This document shows positions 28,278-35,557 of a stretch of DNA of 64,000 bases, piece after piece. This stretch comes from Streptomyces albofaciens JCM 4342 (GTDB taxonomy: Bacteria; Actinomycetota; Actinomycetes; Streptomycetales; Streptomycetaceae): assembly GCF_008634025.1 (NCBI RefSeq), contig NZ_PDCM01000001.1, positions 4,124,501 through 4,188,500 of the forward strand, in the 5' to 3' direction. The notes beneath the pieces are model-generated. The model searched no databases, was not told the DNA's origin, and saw only the letters and a list, made by a program, of their open reading frames with translations. Numbering within the stretch: position 1 is the first letter of the stretch; each line of letters begins with the position of its first letter. The position numbers and the translations under genes are program-made.

Positions 28278-28835
28278 ATGCGTTCCCGCTCGATCCCCGG
28301 CAGCTCCGGCCGCCCGCGCCCCCTGCGCCTCCTCGGCGACCCGGCCCTGACCGGCGCCTGCGAGGAGGTCACCGCCTTCGACGCCGGCCTCGCCGAACTC
28401 GTCGAGGACATGTTCGCGACGATGTACGCGGCCCGGGGCGTGGGCCTGGCGGCCAACCAGATCGGCGTCCCGCTGCGGGTGTTCGTCTACGACTGCCCGG
28501 ACGACGAGGACCGGCGGCACCTCGGACACCTCGTCAACCCGCGGCTGGTGGAGGCCGACGGCGTCGTCGTGCGCGGTCCCGAGGGCTGTCTGTCGGTGCC
28601 CGGCATCGAAGCCGGTACGCCGCGCCACGACCACGCGGTGGTGGAGGGGTTCGACATGACGGGCGAGCCGCGCACGGTCTCCGGCACCGGCTTCTTCGCC
28701 CGCTGCCTCCAGCACGAGTGCGACCACCTGGCGGGCGGCCTCTACCTGGACCGCCTCACCGGCCTGCGCCGCCGCCGGGCCCTGCGGGCGGCGTCGCGGG
28801 CGCCGTGGGCGGGGGAGCGGGCGGCTGGGGCGTAG
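28278..28835 (+). CDS. def: Peptide deformylase
   Basis: 185 residues from ATG 28278. The three deformylase motifs are intact: GVGLAANQIG (motif 1), EGCLSVPG (motif 2, Cys metal ligand) and QHECDHL (motif 3, two His ligands and catalytic Glu). The enzyme removes the formyl group from nascent N-terminal Met using Fe2+. No Shine-Dalgarno is obvious and the ATG is close to a possible promoter, so a short or leaderless transcript is plausible. Streptomyces genomes carry several def paralogues; which one this is cannot be told. Confidence 0.94.
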   Translation: MRSRSIPGSSGRPRPLRLLGDPALTGACEEVTAFDAGLAELVEDMFATMYAARGVGLAANQIGVPLRVFVYDCPDDEDRRHLGHLVNPRLVEADGVVVRGPEGCLSVPGIEAGTPRHDHAVVEGFDMTGEPRTVSGTGFFARCLQHECDHLAGGLYLDRLTGLRRRRALRAASRAPWAGERAAGA

Positions 28836-28908
28836 CGGGGCGGCGATCGGGCCGTACGGCGATGGGCTCACGCGTACGGCCGCCGGCTCGCGCGTACCTC
28901 GTCGGCCC

Positions 28909-29649
28909 TCAGAACCCCGGCCCGCCCAGCCGGTCCCCGGCCGCCGCCAGCCGTCCCCACAGCAGGTCGGCCAGGTGCTGTACCAACTGCGCCCGTGAGC
29001 ACGGGCGTTCGCGCAGCCACCAGTCGCCGGCCGCGTGCATCATGCCGACGATGCCGTGGCCCCAGACGCGGGCCAGCTCCTCGCCGCCCGGCCCCAGGTC
29101 CAGCCGCTCGCCTATGACCTTCGCCAGCTCCTCGCCGAGCCGGCGCAGCAGCGGCGCGGAGTGCCGGCCGACGTCGAAGCCGGTGTCCTTGTCAGCCCCC
29201 GGCTTCTCGTCCGGCTTCTCGTCGGCCGGGTGCATCAGGAACCGGTAGACCTGCGGGCGGGTCTCGATCGCCGTCAGGTACGTGTCGAGCGTCGCCTCGA
29301 CGCGGTCCCGGCGCGGTACGGGGGAGTCCAGCGCCGCCCGCAGCCCGTCGAGCAGCGCGTCGGTGTGCCGTACCGCCAGTGCCCGGTAGAGCCCGCCCTT
29401 GTCGCCGAAGTGCCGGTAGAGGATCGGCTTGGTGATCCCGGCCTCCGCCGCGATGGCGTTCATCGAGGCGTCCGGGCCGTCGCGCAGCACGACGCGGTCG
29501 GCGGCCTCCAGCAGTTCACGGCGCCGGCGCTCGGTCGCCGTCTGCTGCCGCCGGGCCGGGTCCGGCGGGGCCGCCGCGGCGCCGTGCCCCGCGGCGGACT
29601 GCTCCACCGCGGTGGCCCGCTGCCGCCCGTTGTACTGGGTGTTCTCCAT
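28909..29649 (-). CDS. TetR-family transcriptional regulator
   Basis: 246 residues from ATG 29649 with GGGGAG upstream. A disordered Ala/Gln-rich N-terminus (~40 residues) precedes the TetR helix-turn-helix: RRRELLEAADRVVLRDG, MNAIAAEAGITKPILYRHFG with the YRHF signature of the recognition helix. The remaining ~150 residues form the ligand domain, with a DEKPDEKPGADKD loop. It is divergent from an acyl-CoA dehydrogenase gene with palindromes between, suggesting a fatty-acid-related repressor. Confidence 0.92.
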   Translation of the reverse strand: MENTQYNGRQRATAVEQSAAGHGAAAAPPDPARRQQTATERRRRELLEAADRVVLRDGPDASMNAIAAEAGITKPILYRHFGDKGGLYRALAVRHTDALLDGLRAALDSPVPRRDRVEATLDTYLTAIETRPQVYRFLMHPADEKPDEKPGADKDTGFDVGRHSAPLLRRLGEELAKVIGERLDLGPGGEELARVWGHGIVGMMHAAGDWWLRERPCSRAQLVQHLADLLWGRLAAAGDRLGGPGF

Positions 29650-29684
29650 GTCCCACTCCCCGCCCTTGTGAATCCGTGACGCTC

Positions 29685-29780
29685 GCGCAACGTAACACCC
29701 CCACCGCGGGGTGAATGCGCGGCCGGGGGAGTTGACATCCCTTACTGACGGGTAACAGACTCGTGTTACCGCAAGTAACA
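29685..29780. promoter_or_regulatory. TetR-acyl-CoA dehydrogenase divergent operator region
   Basis: Inverted repeats built from GTAAC/GTTAC half-sites: TGTTAC-N5-GTAACA at 29764-29780, TTAC-N6-GTAA at 29742-29755, and a lone CGTAACAC near 29688. A TTGACA -35-like hexamer lies at 29732-29737, reading towards the dehydrogenase. The arrangement fits repression of both genes by the adjacent TetR protein. Confidence 0.6.
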
Positions 29781-29820
29781 TTCCTGGGCGGGCGCCCGGG
29801 AACGCAGCGCTGGAGGGGTC

Positions 29821-31050
29821 ATGGCCGAGTTCACCATGGAGCTGAGCGACGAGCAGAAGGAGGTCCGGGACTGGATCCACGGCTTCGCCGCCGACGTGAT
29901 GCGCCCCGCGGCCGCCGAGTGGGACGAGCGCGAGGAGACCCCCTGGCCGGTGATCCAGGAAGCCGCCAAGATCGGCCTGTACTCGCTGGACTTCTACGCC
30001 CAGCAGTTCTTCGACCCGACCGGCCTCGGCATCCCCATGGCCATGGAGGAGCTGTTCTGGGGCGACGCCGGCATCGGCCTGTCGATCGTCGGCACCGGCC
30101 TGGCCGCCGTCGGCGTGCTGGCCAACGGCACCGAGGAGCAGATCGGCACCTGGATACCGCAGATGTACGGCGACGCCGACGATGTGAAGGTGGCCGCCTT
30201 CTGCTCCTCCGAACCGGACGCGGGCTCCGACGTGTCCGCGATGCGCACCCGCGCCGTCTACGACGAGGCCAAGGACGAGTGGGTGCTCAACGGCACCAAG
30301 ACCTGGGCGACCAACGGCGGTATCGCGAGCGTCCACGTCGTCGTCGCGGTCGTCGACCCCGACCTCGGGCCCAAGGGCCACGCCTCCTTCATCGTCCCGC
30401 CGGACACCCCCGGCCTCTCCCAGGGCCAGAAGTTCAAGAAGCACGGCATCCGCGCCTCGCACACCGCCGAGGTCGTCCTGGAGGACGTGCGCGTGCCCGG
30501 CCACTGCCTGCTCGGCGGCAAGGAGAAGCTGGACGAGCGGCTGGCGCGGGCGCGGGAGCGGGCGAAGAACCCCGGCGGGGAACGCGTGAAGAACGCCGCG
30601 ATGGCCACCTTCGAGGCGTCCCGCCCGGCGGTCGGCGCCCAGGCCGTCGGCATCGCCCGCGCCGCGTACGAGGTGGCGCTCGACTACGCCAGGACCCGCG
30701 TCCAGTTCGGCCGCCCGATCATCGACAACCAGGGTGTCGCCTTCCAACTGGCCGACATGCGCACCCAGATCGACGCCGCCCGCCTCCTGGTCTGGCGCGC
30801 CTCCTGGATGGCCACCACGGGCAAGCCGTTCACCTCCGCCGAGGGCTCCATGTCCAAGCTCTTCGCCGGCGAGACCGCCAAGAAGGTCACCGCCCAGGCG
30901 ATGCAGATCCTCGGCGGCAACGGCTACACCCGCGAGTACCCGGTCGAGCGCATGCACAGGGACGCCGCCATCTACACCATCTTCGAGGGCACGAGCGAGA
31001 TACAGCGGCTCGTCATCGCCAGGACGGTGGCCGGGGTGCCGATCCGGTAG
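29821..31050 (+). CDS. Acyl-CoA dehydrogenase
   Basis: 409 residues. FAD enzyme of fatty-acid beta-oxidation. N-terminal helical domain ([20 protein letters not shown]), FAD/substrate strand [27 protein letters not shown], then [21 protein letters not shown] and the C-terminal [15 protein letters not shown] with the catalytic Glu of EGTSE. Residues ~365-395 contain [17 protein letters not shown]. The final 93 bp, coding [16 protein letters not shown] to the stop, are repeated exactly 10.9 kb downstream because a genomic island has inserted here, so the 3' end is element-borne or recombined but identical and in frame. Regulated probably by the divergent TetR protein. Confidence 0.94.
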   Translation: MAEFTMELSDEQKEVRDWIHGFAADVMRPAAAEWDEREETPWPVIQEAAKIGLYSLDFYAQQFFDPTGLGIPMAMEELFWGDAGIGLSIVGTGLAAVGVLANGTEEQIGTWIPQMYGDADDVKVAAFCSSEPDAGSDVSAMRTRAVYDEAKDEWVLNGTKTWATNGGIASVHVVVAVVDPDLGPKGHASFIVPPDTPGLSQGQKFKKHGIRASHTAEVVLEDVRVPGHCLLGGKEKLDERLARARERAKNPGGERVKNAAMATFEASRPAVGAQAVGIARAAYEVALDYARTRVQFGRPIIDNQGVAFQLADMRTQIDAARLLVWRASWMATTGKPFTSAEGSMSKLFAGETAKKVTAQAMQILGGNGYTREYPVERMHRDAAIYTIFEGTSEIQRLVIARTVAGVPIR

Positions 31051-31051
31051 G
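30959..31051. repeat. attL-like 93-bp direct repeat (left island boundary)
   Basis: Identical over 93 bp to 41898-41990, starting GGGACGCCGCCATC and ending GATCCGGTAGG. It covers the last ~29 codons and stop of the acyl-CoA dehydrogenase gene. No mismatch was found. Confidence 0.93.
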
Positions 31052-31086
31052 GCGTTCGTCCAGCAGGACACGTGTAGATGCGCTGG

Positions 31087-31128
31087 CCAATGAAAGTCTC
31101 GCTCGGATTGCCGAGCGAGGCCCATTGG
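31087..31128. other. Nested hairpin near the left island end
   Basis: An outer 7-bp stem GCCAATG / CATTGGC (31086-31129) encloses a perfect 9-bp stem CTCGCTCGG / CCGAGCGAG with a 4-nt ATTG loop. It starts 35 bp inside the left att repeat. It may be a recombination or transcription-blocking structure. Confidence 0.6.
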
Positions 31129-31153
31129 CGCTATCGATCACTCGGAAGCCGAG

Positions 31154-31172
31154 TTTGGGAGGTATTTGGGAG
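31154..31172 (+). other. Paired TTTGGGAG sites, left end (integrase arm-type candidate)
   Basis: TTTGGGAG at 31154-31161 and again at 31165-31172, 11 bp apart. The same spacing and near-identical sequence recur at 41772 and 41783 beside the right repeat. Sites lie ~105-115 bp from the att repeat at each end, as arm-type binding sites of tyrosine recombinases often do. Confidence 0.5.
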
Positions 31173-31288
31173 ATCGCTTGCGGCGGGGAGGCGTGAACGG
31201 GGGGAACGGCCCGTACTCGCGGCGGTCGATGACCGGCTGGAGGGAGTCCTCCCCGCATCCGATCGGCTCGCCGGGACTGTACCCGCTG

Positions 31289-32101
31289 TCGGACGTCGTC
31301 CTCAGCGGTCGGTACGCGGTAGCAGATGAGGACGCTGGCCAGGCCGACGAAGGCCAGGAAGTGCTCGGCCTTGCGCTCATAACGGCGGTGCAGGCGACGG
31401 CAGCCGCTCAGCCAGGACAGCGTACGCTCGATCACCCAACGGTGCCGCCCCAGCCTGCTGGAGGACTCCACCCCGCGGCGCGCGATGCGTGGCACGATCC
31501 GCCTGCGTCGCAGCCAGCTGCGCAGGCAGTCGAAGTCGTAACCCTTGTCTGCGTGGAGCTGGTCCGGGCGGCGACGCCGGGGACCACGGCGCGAGCGGAT
31601 GGGAGGGATGCCGCGCATCAGCGGGATAAGGGCCTGACTGTCGTGCACGTTGGCGGCGGAGATGCCCACCGAGATCGGCAGGCCGTTGCGGTCACAGATG
31701 ACGTGGACCTTCGCCCCGTTCTTGCCGCGATCGGTCGGATTCGGTCCCGTCAGAGGCCCCCTTTGACAGCGCGGACACTGATCGAGTCGATTGCGCAGCG
31801 CGACCAGTCCACGCCGCCGATGGCACCGAGCTGGTCCAGCAGCACCCGGTGCAACTTGGCCCACACCCGGGCCGCGGACCATTCCGTGAAACGCCGGTGC
31901 ACCGTCTGCCAGGAGGCACTGAAGACCGGCGGCAACTGCCGCCAGGTACAGCCCGTGGTCGCCACAAAGACGATCGCGGCCAGCACTGCACGGATCACAG
32001 CGCCGACGTCCCCCTCCCTGCGGGCGCTGCGGCGCCGACGGCACCACGTCCTGAAACAGCTCCCACAGCCTGTCCGGCACCAACCGCTCGACTATCCCCA
32101 T
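31289..32101 (-). pseudogene. IS5-family transposase, frameshifted
   Basis: Starts MGIVERLVPDRLWELFQ at 32101. After RPQGGGRRR near 32000 the frame is lost by one base, and the correct sequence RAVLAAIVFVATTGCTWRQL continues in another frame; this breaks the protein. A second frame change at AAAGGGGG (about 31762-31770) joins AVKGG to PLTGPNPTDRGKNG and is the -1 slippage site usual in this IS group. DDE-domain parts: VDWSRCAIDSISVRA (first Asp), KVHVICDRNGLPISV, HADKGYDFDCLR (second Asp), RWVIERTLSWL (Glu). No stop occurs before the IS end. Confidence 0.8.
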
Positions 32102-32142
32102 GCCCAGAACAACGAGTCACCGCCAACTGAGACATCGTCTTA
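31289..32142 (-). mobile_element. IS5-family (IS427/IS1647-like) insertion sequence copy
   Basis: About 850 bp. The left end (GACGTCGTCCTCAGC region, 31292-31306) and right end (CTGAGACATCGTCTTA, 32127-32142) form an imperfect inverted repeat. The interior encodes an IS5-type DDE transposase on the minus strand. Ends are estimated to within several bases, and no target duplication could be confirmed. Confidence 0.75.
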
Positions 32143-32761
32143 GCTGTGCCTATGGCGGCGCAGGGCTGCAATCTGCGCAATCTGCCGGCTTTATTCGCAA
32201 CTCGGTGCAACTTCCTGGTATCGGCGACGTCGCTGCGGAAGGCTAGTGCCGACCGGCTTCGCAGCATCTCCCGGCATGGAGCCCGGTGGCCGACTGCGAA
32301 GCAGAGTAGCCAGGGTTTCGGCGTCCACCCCACCCACGTTTTCCAGCCACTTCCTGAGGGCGCCAGACCGTGCCGAGAAAGGGGGAGAGCGTGCGCAGAA
32401 CGGCTGCCCAAGCGGCAACACCAGGGATAATGGCAGGTCAGAGAAAAGAGCACAGCTCTTGTTGTGCTTCTTATGTGCACCTATTGATTTCTTGATCTAG
32501 CTGCACACGCGTGGCCCGATCTTGTCGATCGGCTACGGTCCTCATTCACCAGCGACCACCGGCCCGCCCGCAGGGCCCTGTGTCACTTCTATGTCAACTG
32601 ATCTTGTGTTCGGCCGGTTGACCGGAGAGGTCGACCCGCGACTCACGTGAGTCACGGGGGTCCGAGGCGCTTGCACCATCCGTCCAGTACGGCGGACGGG
32701 CCGCTAGTCCCAACTGTCGCCTTATCCCGGGTTAACACATCGGACTACCTGGAGGTTTGTG
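32143..32761. other. Island non-coding stretch with palindrome and remnant frame
   Basis: 619 bp without a firm gene. A 76-codon minus-strand frame at 32191-32421 has a protein-like stretch (LRKWLENVGGVDAETLATLL) and may be a remnant cut by the IS. The perfect 14-bp palindrome GACTCACGTGAGTC lies at 32640-32653; half of it (ACGTGAGTCAC) recurs at 33216-33226. GTCAACTGATCTTGTGTTC near 32593 resembles the CATCAACTGATGTTC motif found elsewhere in the island. Confidence 0.5.
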
Positions 32762-33031
32762 ATGTTCCGAAGGTACCGGTCGGACACCGGCCTGCGCGGG
32801 GGTTCGGCGCTTCCCGGGCCCGAGGGCTGGCGGCAGGTGCAGGGTGGTTTCGCCGTCGATCACTACCCCCGAAATTTCGGGGGTGGTGGCTCTGGGGCGG
32901 CCGGCAGACCACGTCCCAACGTTGGGAGGTGGCCCGGCTCTGCCCGACGTCAGTCGGTGCTCCTGAGTTGCTCCTGGACCTCGGGGGTGACCGCTCGGGT
33001 GGATGTTACCGGTCGTGGCTTCTTCAGGTAG
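32762..33031 (+). CDS. Micro-ORF 1, MFRRYR family (hypothetical)
   Basis: 89 codons from ATG 32762 with GGAGGT eight bases upstream. The first ~30 residues (MFRRYRSDTGLRGGSAL ... WRQVQGG) resemble those of a second small frame at 33060, at both DNA and protein level. The later part runs across the palindromes and is Gly/Arg-rich, so the true gene may be shorter or decayed. Basic N-terminus, no membrane segment. No family recognised. Confidence 0.4.
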   Translation: MFRRYRSDTGLRGGSALPGPEGWRQVQGGFAVDHYPRNFGGGGSGAAGRPRPNVGRWPGSARRQSVLLSCSWTSGVTARVDVTGRGFFR

Positions 33032-33059
33032 TAGAGCGGCAACAATCGGGAGGTCAGCG

Positions 33060-33170
33060 ATGTTTCGAAGGTACCGGCTAGCAGCTGGGCTCCGTGGGAG
33101 GTCGGCGGTTTCCATGCCGGTGAACCGGCGGCAGGTGCAGGGTGGTCCGGGTGCCAGCGGCAGTACCTAA
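33060..33170 (+). CDS. Micro-ORF 2, MFRRYR family (36 aa, hypothetical)
   Basis: 36 residues from ATG 33060, preceded by GGGAGGT at a good distance. Sequence MFRRYRLAAGLRGRSAV ... RRQVQGGPGASGST. Nine of the first 14 residues and the RQVQGG block match micro-ORF 1; the surrounding DNA (GATGTTYCGAAGGTACCGG, then GGCGGCAGGTGCAGGGTGGT) is a diverged duplication. Whether the peptide is made is unknown. Confidence 0.4.
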   Translation: MFRRYRLAAGLRGRSAVSMPVNRRQVQGGPGASGST

Positions 33171-33652
33171 CCACCTCCCATTAATGGTAGGTGCCGGGGC
33201 TCAGGCCCGTGACTGACGTGAGTCACAGACCACCTCCCAACGTTGAGGGCTGGTCACCACCTCCCAACGTTGGGAGGTGGTCAACTGGGCAGTGCTGCTT
33301 CACGTGCAGCGCTGCCGGGGGCCACACAGGGACGTTCCGGCCCGGTCTCGGTCGGGCTGGCCGGTGGGCGACTCTGGTCCGCAAAAGACTTTCCCCGCCG
33401 AAGCTGCGGGATGAGCTATTCCGCGAGCTTTCCCTAAACTTGCCTTATGAGGTGCCGCTTCGCCGAATTACCGAAGACGGAAAGAGGTGACTGAACATCT
33501 ATTGATGACCTCTTGACCATCAACTGATGTTCAGGAGCGCAGCTCAGAGGCAGAAACGGAATACAACATTCCGCCAGGAGAATGTTGCGAGCACCCTCGT
33601 AAGAATGCAATGCTTCCCCGCAGCGAATTTCCCCGACCGGAGGTTCCCGGTG
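33171..33652. other. Island intergenic region with operators and hairpins
   Basis: 482 bp without a supported gene. It begins with three of the palindromes, then becomes AT-richer from 33380. It contains the long hairpin at 33492-33535 and a second inverted repeat CAACATTC-N8-GAATGTTG at 33565-33588, both just beyond the 3' end of the toxin gene. Confidence 0.6.
33492..33535. other. 44-bp two-tier hairpin with a recurring motif
   Basis: Outer 9-bp arms CTGAACATC / GATGTTCAG, two unpaired bases each side, then inner 6-bp arms TTGATG / CATCAA around a 10-nt loop. The right half, CATCAACTGATGTTC, recurs as CATCAGTTGATGTTC near 34400, and in weaker form near 32593. It may be a terminator for the convergent transcript or an operator. 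Confidence 0.6.
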
Positions 33653-33891
33653 TTATACCTCGACGTATGCCACGACGGTGATCGTGCCGAGTGTGGTGGC
33701 GTAGTAGATGACGCGCACGCTGTCCTGCTGGTATTCGCGCAGGGGCTGTCGGCGAGGGGCCGGCCGACCTCGGGGTCGGCGGCGATGGCGTCGAGGACGG
33801 GGTCGAGCCGGGCGAGGTCGTCGTCGGTGAGGGTGGCGAGCTGGCGTTCGGCGGTCTCGTGGAAGGTGACGAGGGCGCGGCGCTTAAGCAA
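33653..33891 (-). pseudogene. RelE/ParE-type toxin, frameshifted
   Basis: Begins at TTG 33891, overlapping the antitoxin stop: LKRRALVTFHETAERQLATL, then DPVLDAIAADPEVGRPLAD. At about 33748 one base is missing; the next frame gives PLREYQQDSVRVIYYATTLG and TITVVAYVEV up to a TAA at 33653-33655. Joined, the protein would be ~79 residues with the RelE/ParE pattern (basic helix, PLREY, VRVIYY strands). Such toxins cleave ribosome-bound mRNA or poison gyrase. The frameshift should inactivate it, unless it is a base-calling error. Confidence 0.75.
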
Positions 33892-34087
33892 CGTGGTGGG
33901 CCGCGTCACGGGGCGGGAGGCCGCGTTCGGCGCGGATGTCGTCCCAGGTGCTGCAGTTCTCCAGGTCGACGCCTTCGTCGGCGAGTTGGAGGAGCGCGTA
34001 GGCGAGGGCTGGGTCCTGGGGGAAGGCGTCGCGTGCGGCGCGCCGCATGGAGTCGGCTTCGTCGGGGTCGAACACGATGCGGGCCAT
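33884..34087 (-). CDS. Antitoxin of type II toxin-antitoxin pair
   Basis: 67 residues from ATG 34087, with AGGAGG upstream. Sequence MARIVFDPDEADSMRRAARD to GLPPRDAAHHVA. Short, acidic, with an N-terminal strand and a helix, as in RelB-like antitoxins; the end overlaps the toxin start by eight bases, which is the usual coupling. The antitoxin appears intact while the toxin is frameshifted. An AT-rich upstream region could carry its promoter and operator. Confidence 0.75.
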   Translation of the reverse strand: MARIVFDPDEADSMRRAARDAFPQDPALAYALLQLADEGVDLENCSTWDDIRAERGLPPRDAAHHVA

Positions 34088-34604
34088 GGGGTCCTCCTGG
34101 CGCTGGTCCCGGCACGACGGTAGCGCAGGGGGCGGCATGTCAGCGCCACCCTTCAACCGCCCCTTCAGGGGAAGGTGCGCGAGAACGATTCCGCAGGAAC
34201 GAGAATCAGCCATCTCGCGCACTAGCAGAACGCCCTACATGCCCACTTTTCTTCTAATTCGTCAAGTGGTTACTCGCCTCCGACTGCACCCCTCCCGCGC
34301 AATTGCGACGCACTTGCGCACCGTAACACCGCTGGCCAGAGGGCAGAAAAACTAATTAAACACGCAGGTTAACAAGGGGGCAAGATTGAATCACGTGATC
34401 ATCAGTTGATGTTCGGCTGATCTCGTTGCTGACGTTCGGCCGGATCCCGCCTATCGACTACCGTCCTGCCCAAGCAAGGCCATCAGCACCACAGCACAAC
34501 GGCCGGGTGCCCCGCGTGTTCGCGAAGCCCCGGCCGCTGCAGGAACAGGCGAGCGCCAACTCGCCTGCAGCAAGCAATCCCGTCTGTCCAAGGAAGGAAT
34601 CGCT
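34088..34604. other. Island intergenic region, AT-rich, divergent promoters
   Basis: 517 bp between the antitoxin and the DUF6907 gene. The 34200-34420 part is notably AT-rich for this genome. CATCAGTTGATGTTC lies near 34400, and CACGTGATC just before it. No gene is supported; short frames here look random. Likely holds promoters in both directions. Confidence 0.55.
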
Positions 34605-35051
34605 ATGTCTTCGAGCGTACCGTCAAGCCTCCCCTCCGCCCACGCGGGCTCTGAGGCCGTCCCCCTCCCCCGCCTTTCCGCGACGTCGGTGCGCGGTGTC
34701 CCGGTGCACGTGGAGTGCCCGTCGTGGTGCGTGACGGATCACGCGGCCGAGGATCTGGCGTTCCTGGAGGACGTGCACCACTACGGGCCCGCAGTGGGCG
34801 TGACGGTGCCGGTGTTCGGTGGCGGCACGGAGACCGTGCTGGTGGCGCACCTCGCGCTGTGGCCCGCGGACGGCAAGGGCGTCTACGTGGTCGTGAACAT
34901 CGACGGTTCCGCTTTCGAGCGGGGGCGTTCTTGTGCTCCTGAGGGGCGCGATGCGCCGCTGCTACTCCAGGATGCCGCGATCCTTCAGTTCTTCGAGGAT
35001 GCGCTGCGAGAGGTCGCGGATCTGAGCGGCTGTAAGTGTGTCGGAGGATGA
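34605..35051 (+). CDS. DUF6907-like protein
   Basis: 148 residues from ATG 34605 with AAGGAAGG upstream. After a Ser/Pro-rich start, the core reads HVECPSWCVTDHAAEDLAFL and later VHHYGPAVGVTVP, the Cys/His-containing signature of DUF6907, common on actinobacterial mobile elements and phages. The C-terminal ~45 residues differ from the usual family end and overlap the convergent XRE gene by 90 bp, so the 3' part may be rearranged. Function unknown; probably zinc-binding. Confidence 0.7.
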   Translation: MSSSVPSSLPSAHAGSEAVPLPRLSATSVRGVPVHVECPSWCVTDHAAEDLAFLEDVHHYGPAVGVTVPVFGGGTETVLVAHLALWPADGKGVYVVVNIDGSAFERGRSCAPEGRDAPLLLQDAAILQFFEDALREVADLSGCKCVGG

Positions 35052-35378
35052 GATGACGGCACTGGCCACCGCGTCGCGCACCGCAGTCTCCAGCGATACC
35101 GCCAAGGCGGCGGTGCGTCCACGGTCAGGCGGCGCCGCCGTCGCGGCAGCCTCCGCTCCTTCCAGGACGGCCAGGCAGGATCCAGGGGCTAGCTGCAACG
35201 CCTTGTCGATCTTGCCGTAGCTCGCCTCGCGAATGGGCTTCCCCATCTCCACGCGTTTATAGGTGTCCTTGGACATGCCGGCCGCTTCGGCCACGGCGGT
35301 AATCGCCAAGCCAAGCTCCAGCCGAACCTCGCGCACGAAGCGAGCAAGGTGGTCATAGTCGTAAGAGGCACCCGTCAT
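34962..35378 (-). CDS. XRE-family helix-turn-helix regulator
   Basis: 138 residues from ATG 35378 (or ATG 35387). Helix-turn-helix in residues ~12-65: LARFVREVRLELGLAITAVA, EAAGMSKDTYKRVEMGKPI, with the SKDTYKRVE recognition helix. The C-terminal helices (DTLTAAQIRDLSQRILEELK) may dimerise. No Shine-Dalgarno is present, and a CATAAT box sits six bases before ATG 35378, suggesting a leaderless mRNA. It is divergent from the antirepressor gene with a 179-bp gap, a layout like a phage immunity switch. Confidence 0.85.
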   Translation of the reverse strand: MTGASYDYDHLARFVREVRLELGLAITAVAEAAGMSKDTYKRVEMGKPIREASYGKIDKALQLAPGSCLAVLEGAEAAATAAPPDRGRTAALAVSLETAVRDAVASAVISSSDTLTAAQIRDLSQRILEELKDRGILE

Positions 35379-35557
35379 GGCAGACATTATGCCAACTGCG
35401 GGGCACTTTAAACCAGCATGCTCGCGGAAGTTAGTCGAAGTTCTAGCGAGATAGCGCACAGGAGGGCTACAGTGGAGTGGCGGGCCCGCCCTGAACCGCC
35501 AAGTACTGAGCGGGCCCAGTCGATCAATCCGCTGTGTCCAAACAGATCGGAGAGACC

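Larger units (their letters stand above)
32640..33281. repeat. Cluster of palindromes around duplicated micro-ORFs
   Basis: Six inverted repeats in 640 bp: 32640-32653 (GACTCACGTGAGTC), 32865-32884 (perfect 20 bp, centre GAAATTTC), 32914-32927 (TCCCAACGTTGGGA), 33172-33193 (centre CCATTAATGG, flanked CACCT/AGGTG), 33229-33254 (imperfect) and 33256-33281 (perfect 26 bp, centre CCCAACGTTGGG). The last two and the third share the core CCCAACGTTG, and the last four share flanking CACCTCCC or its complement. They look like multiple operators for one DNA-binding protein, or a partition or origin-like site. Confidence 0.75.

Noticed and set aside
30959..31051. Possible tRNA gene as attachment site
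   Set aside because: The repeated block translates cleanly as the dehydrogenase C-terminus and shows no cloverleaf; no tRNA was seen at either end.
33060..33170. MFRRYR peptide as a double-glycine bacteriocin or RiPP leader
   Set aside because: The GG lies in RQVQGG but there is no transporter, modification enzyme or hydrophobic core peptide nearby.
32640..33281. CRISPR array
   Set aside because: Units are palindromes of different sequence and uneven spacing, with no repeat-spacer pattern and no cas genes.
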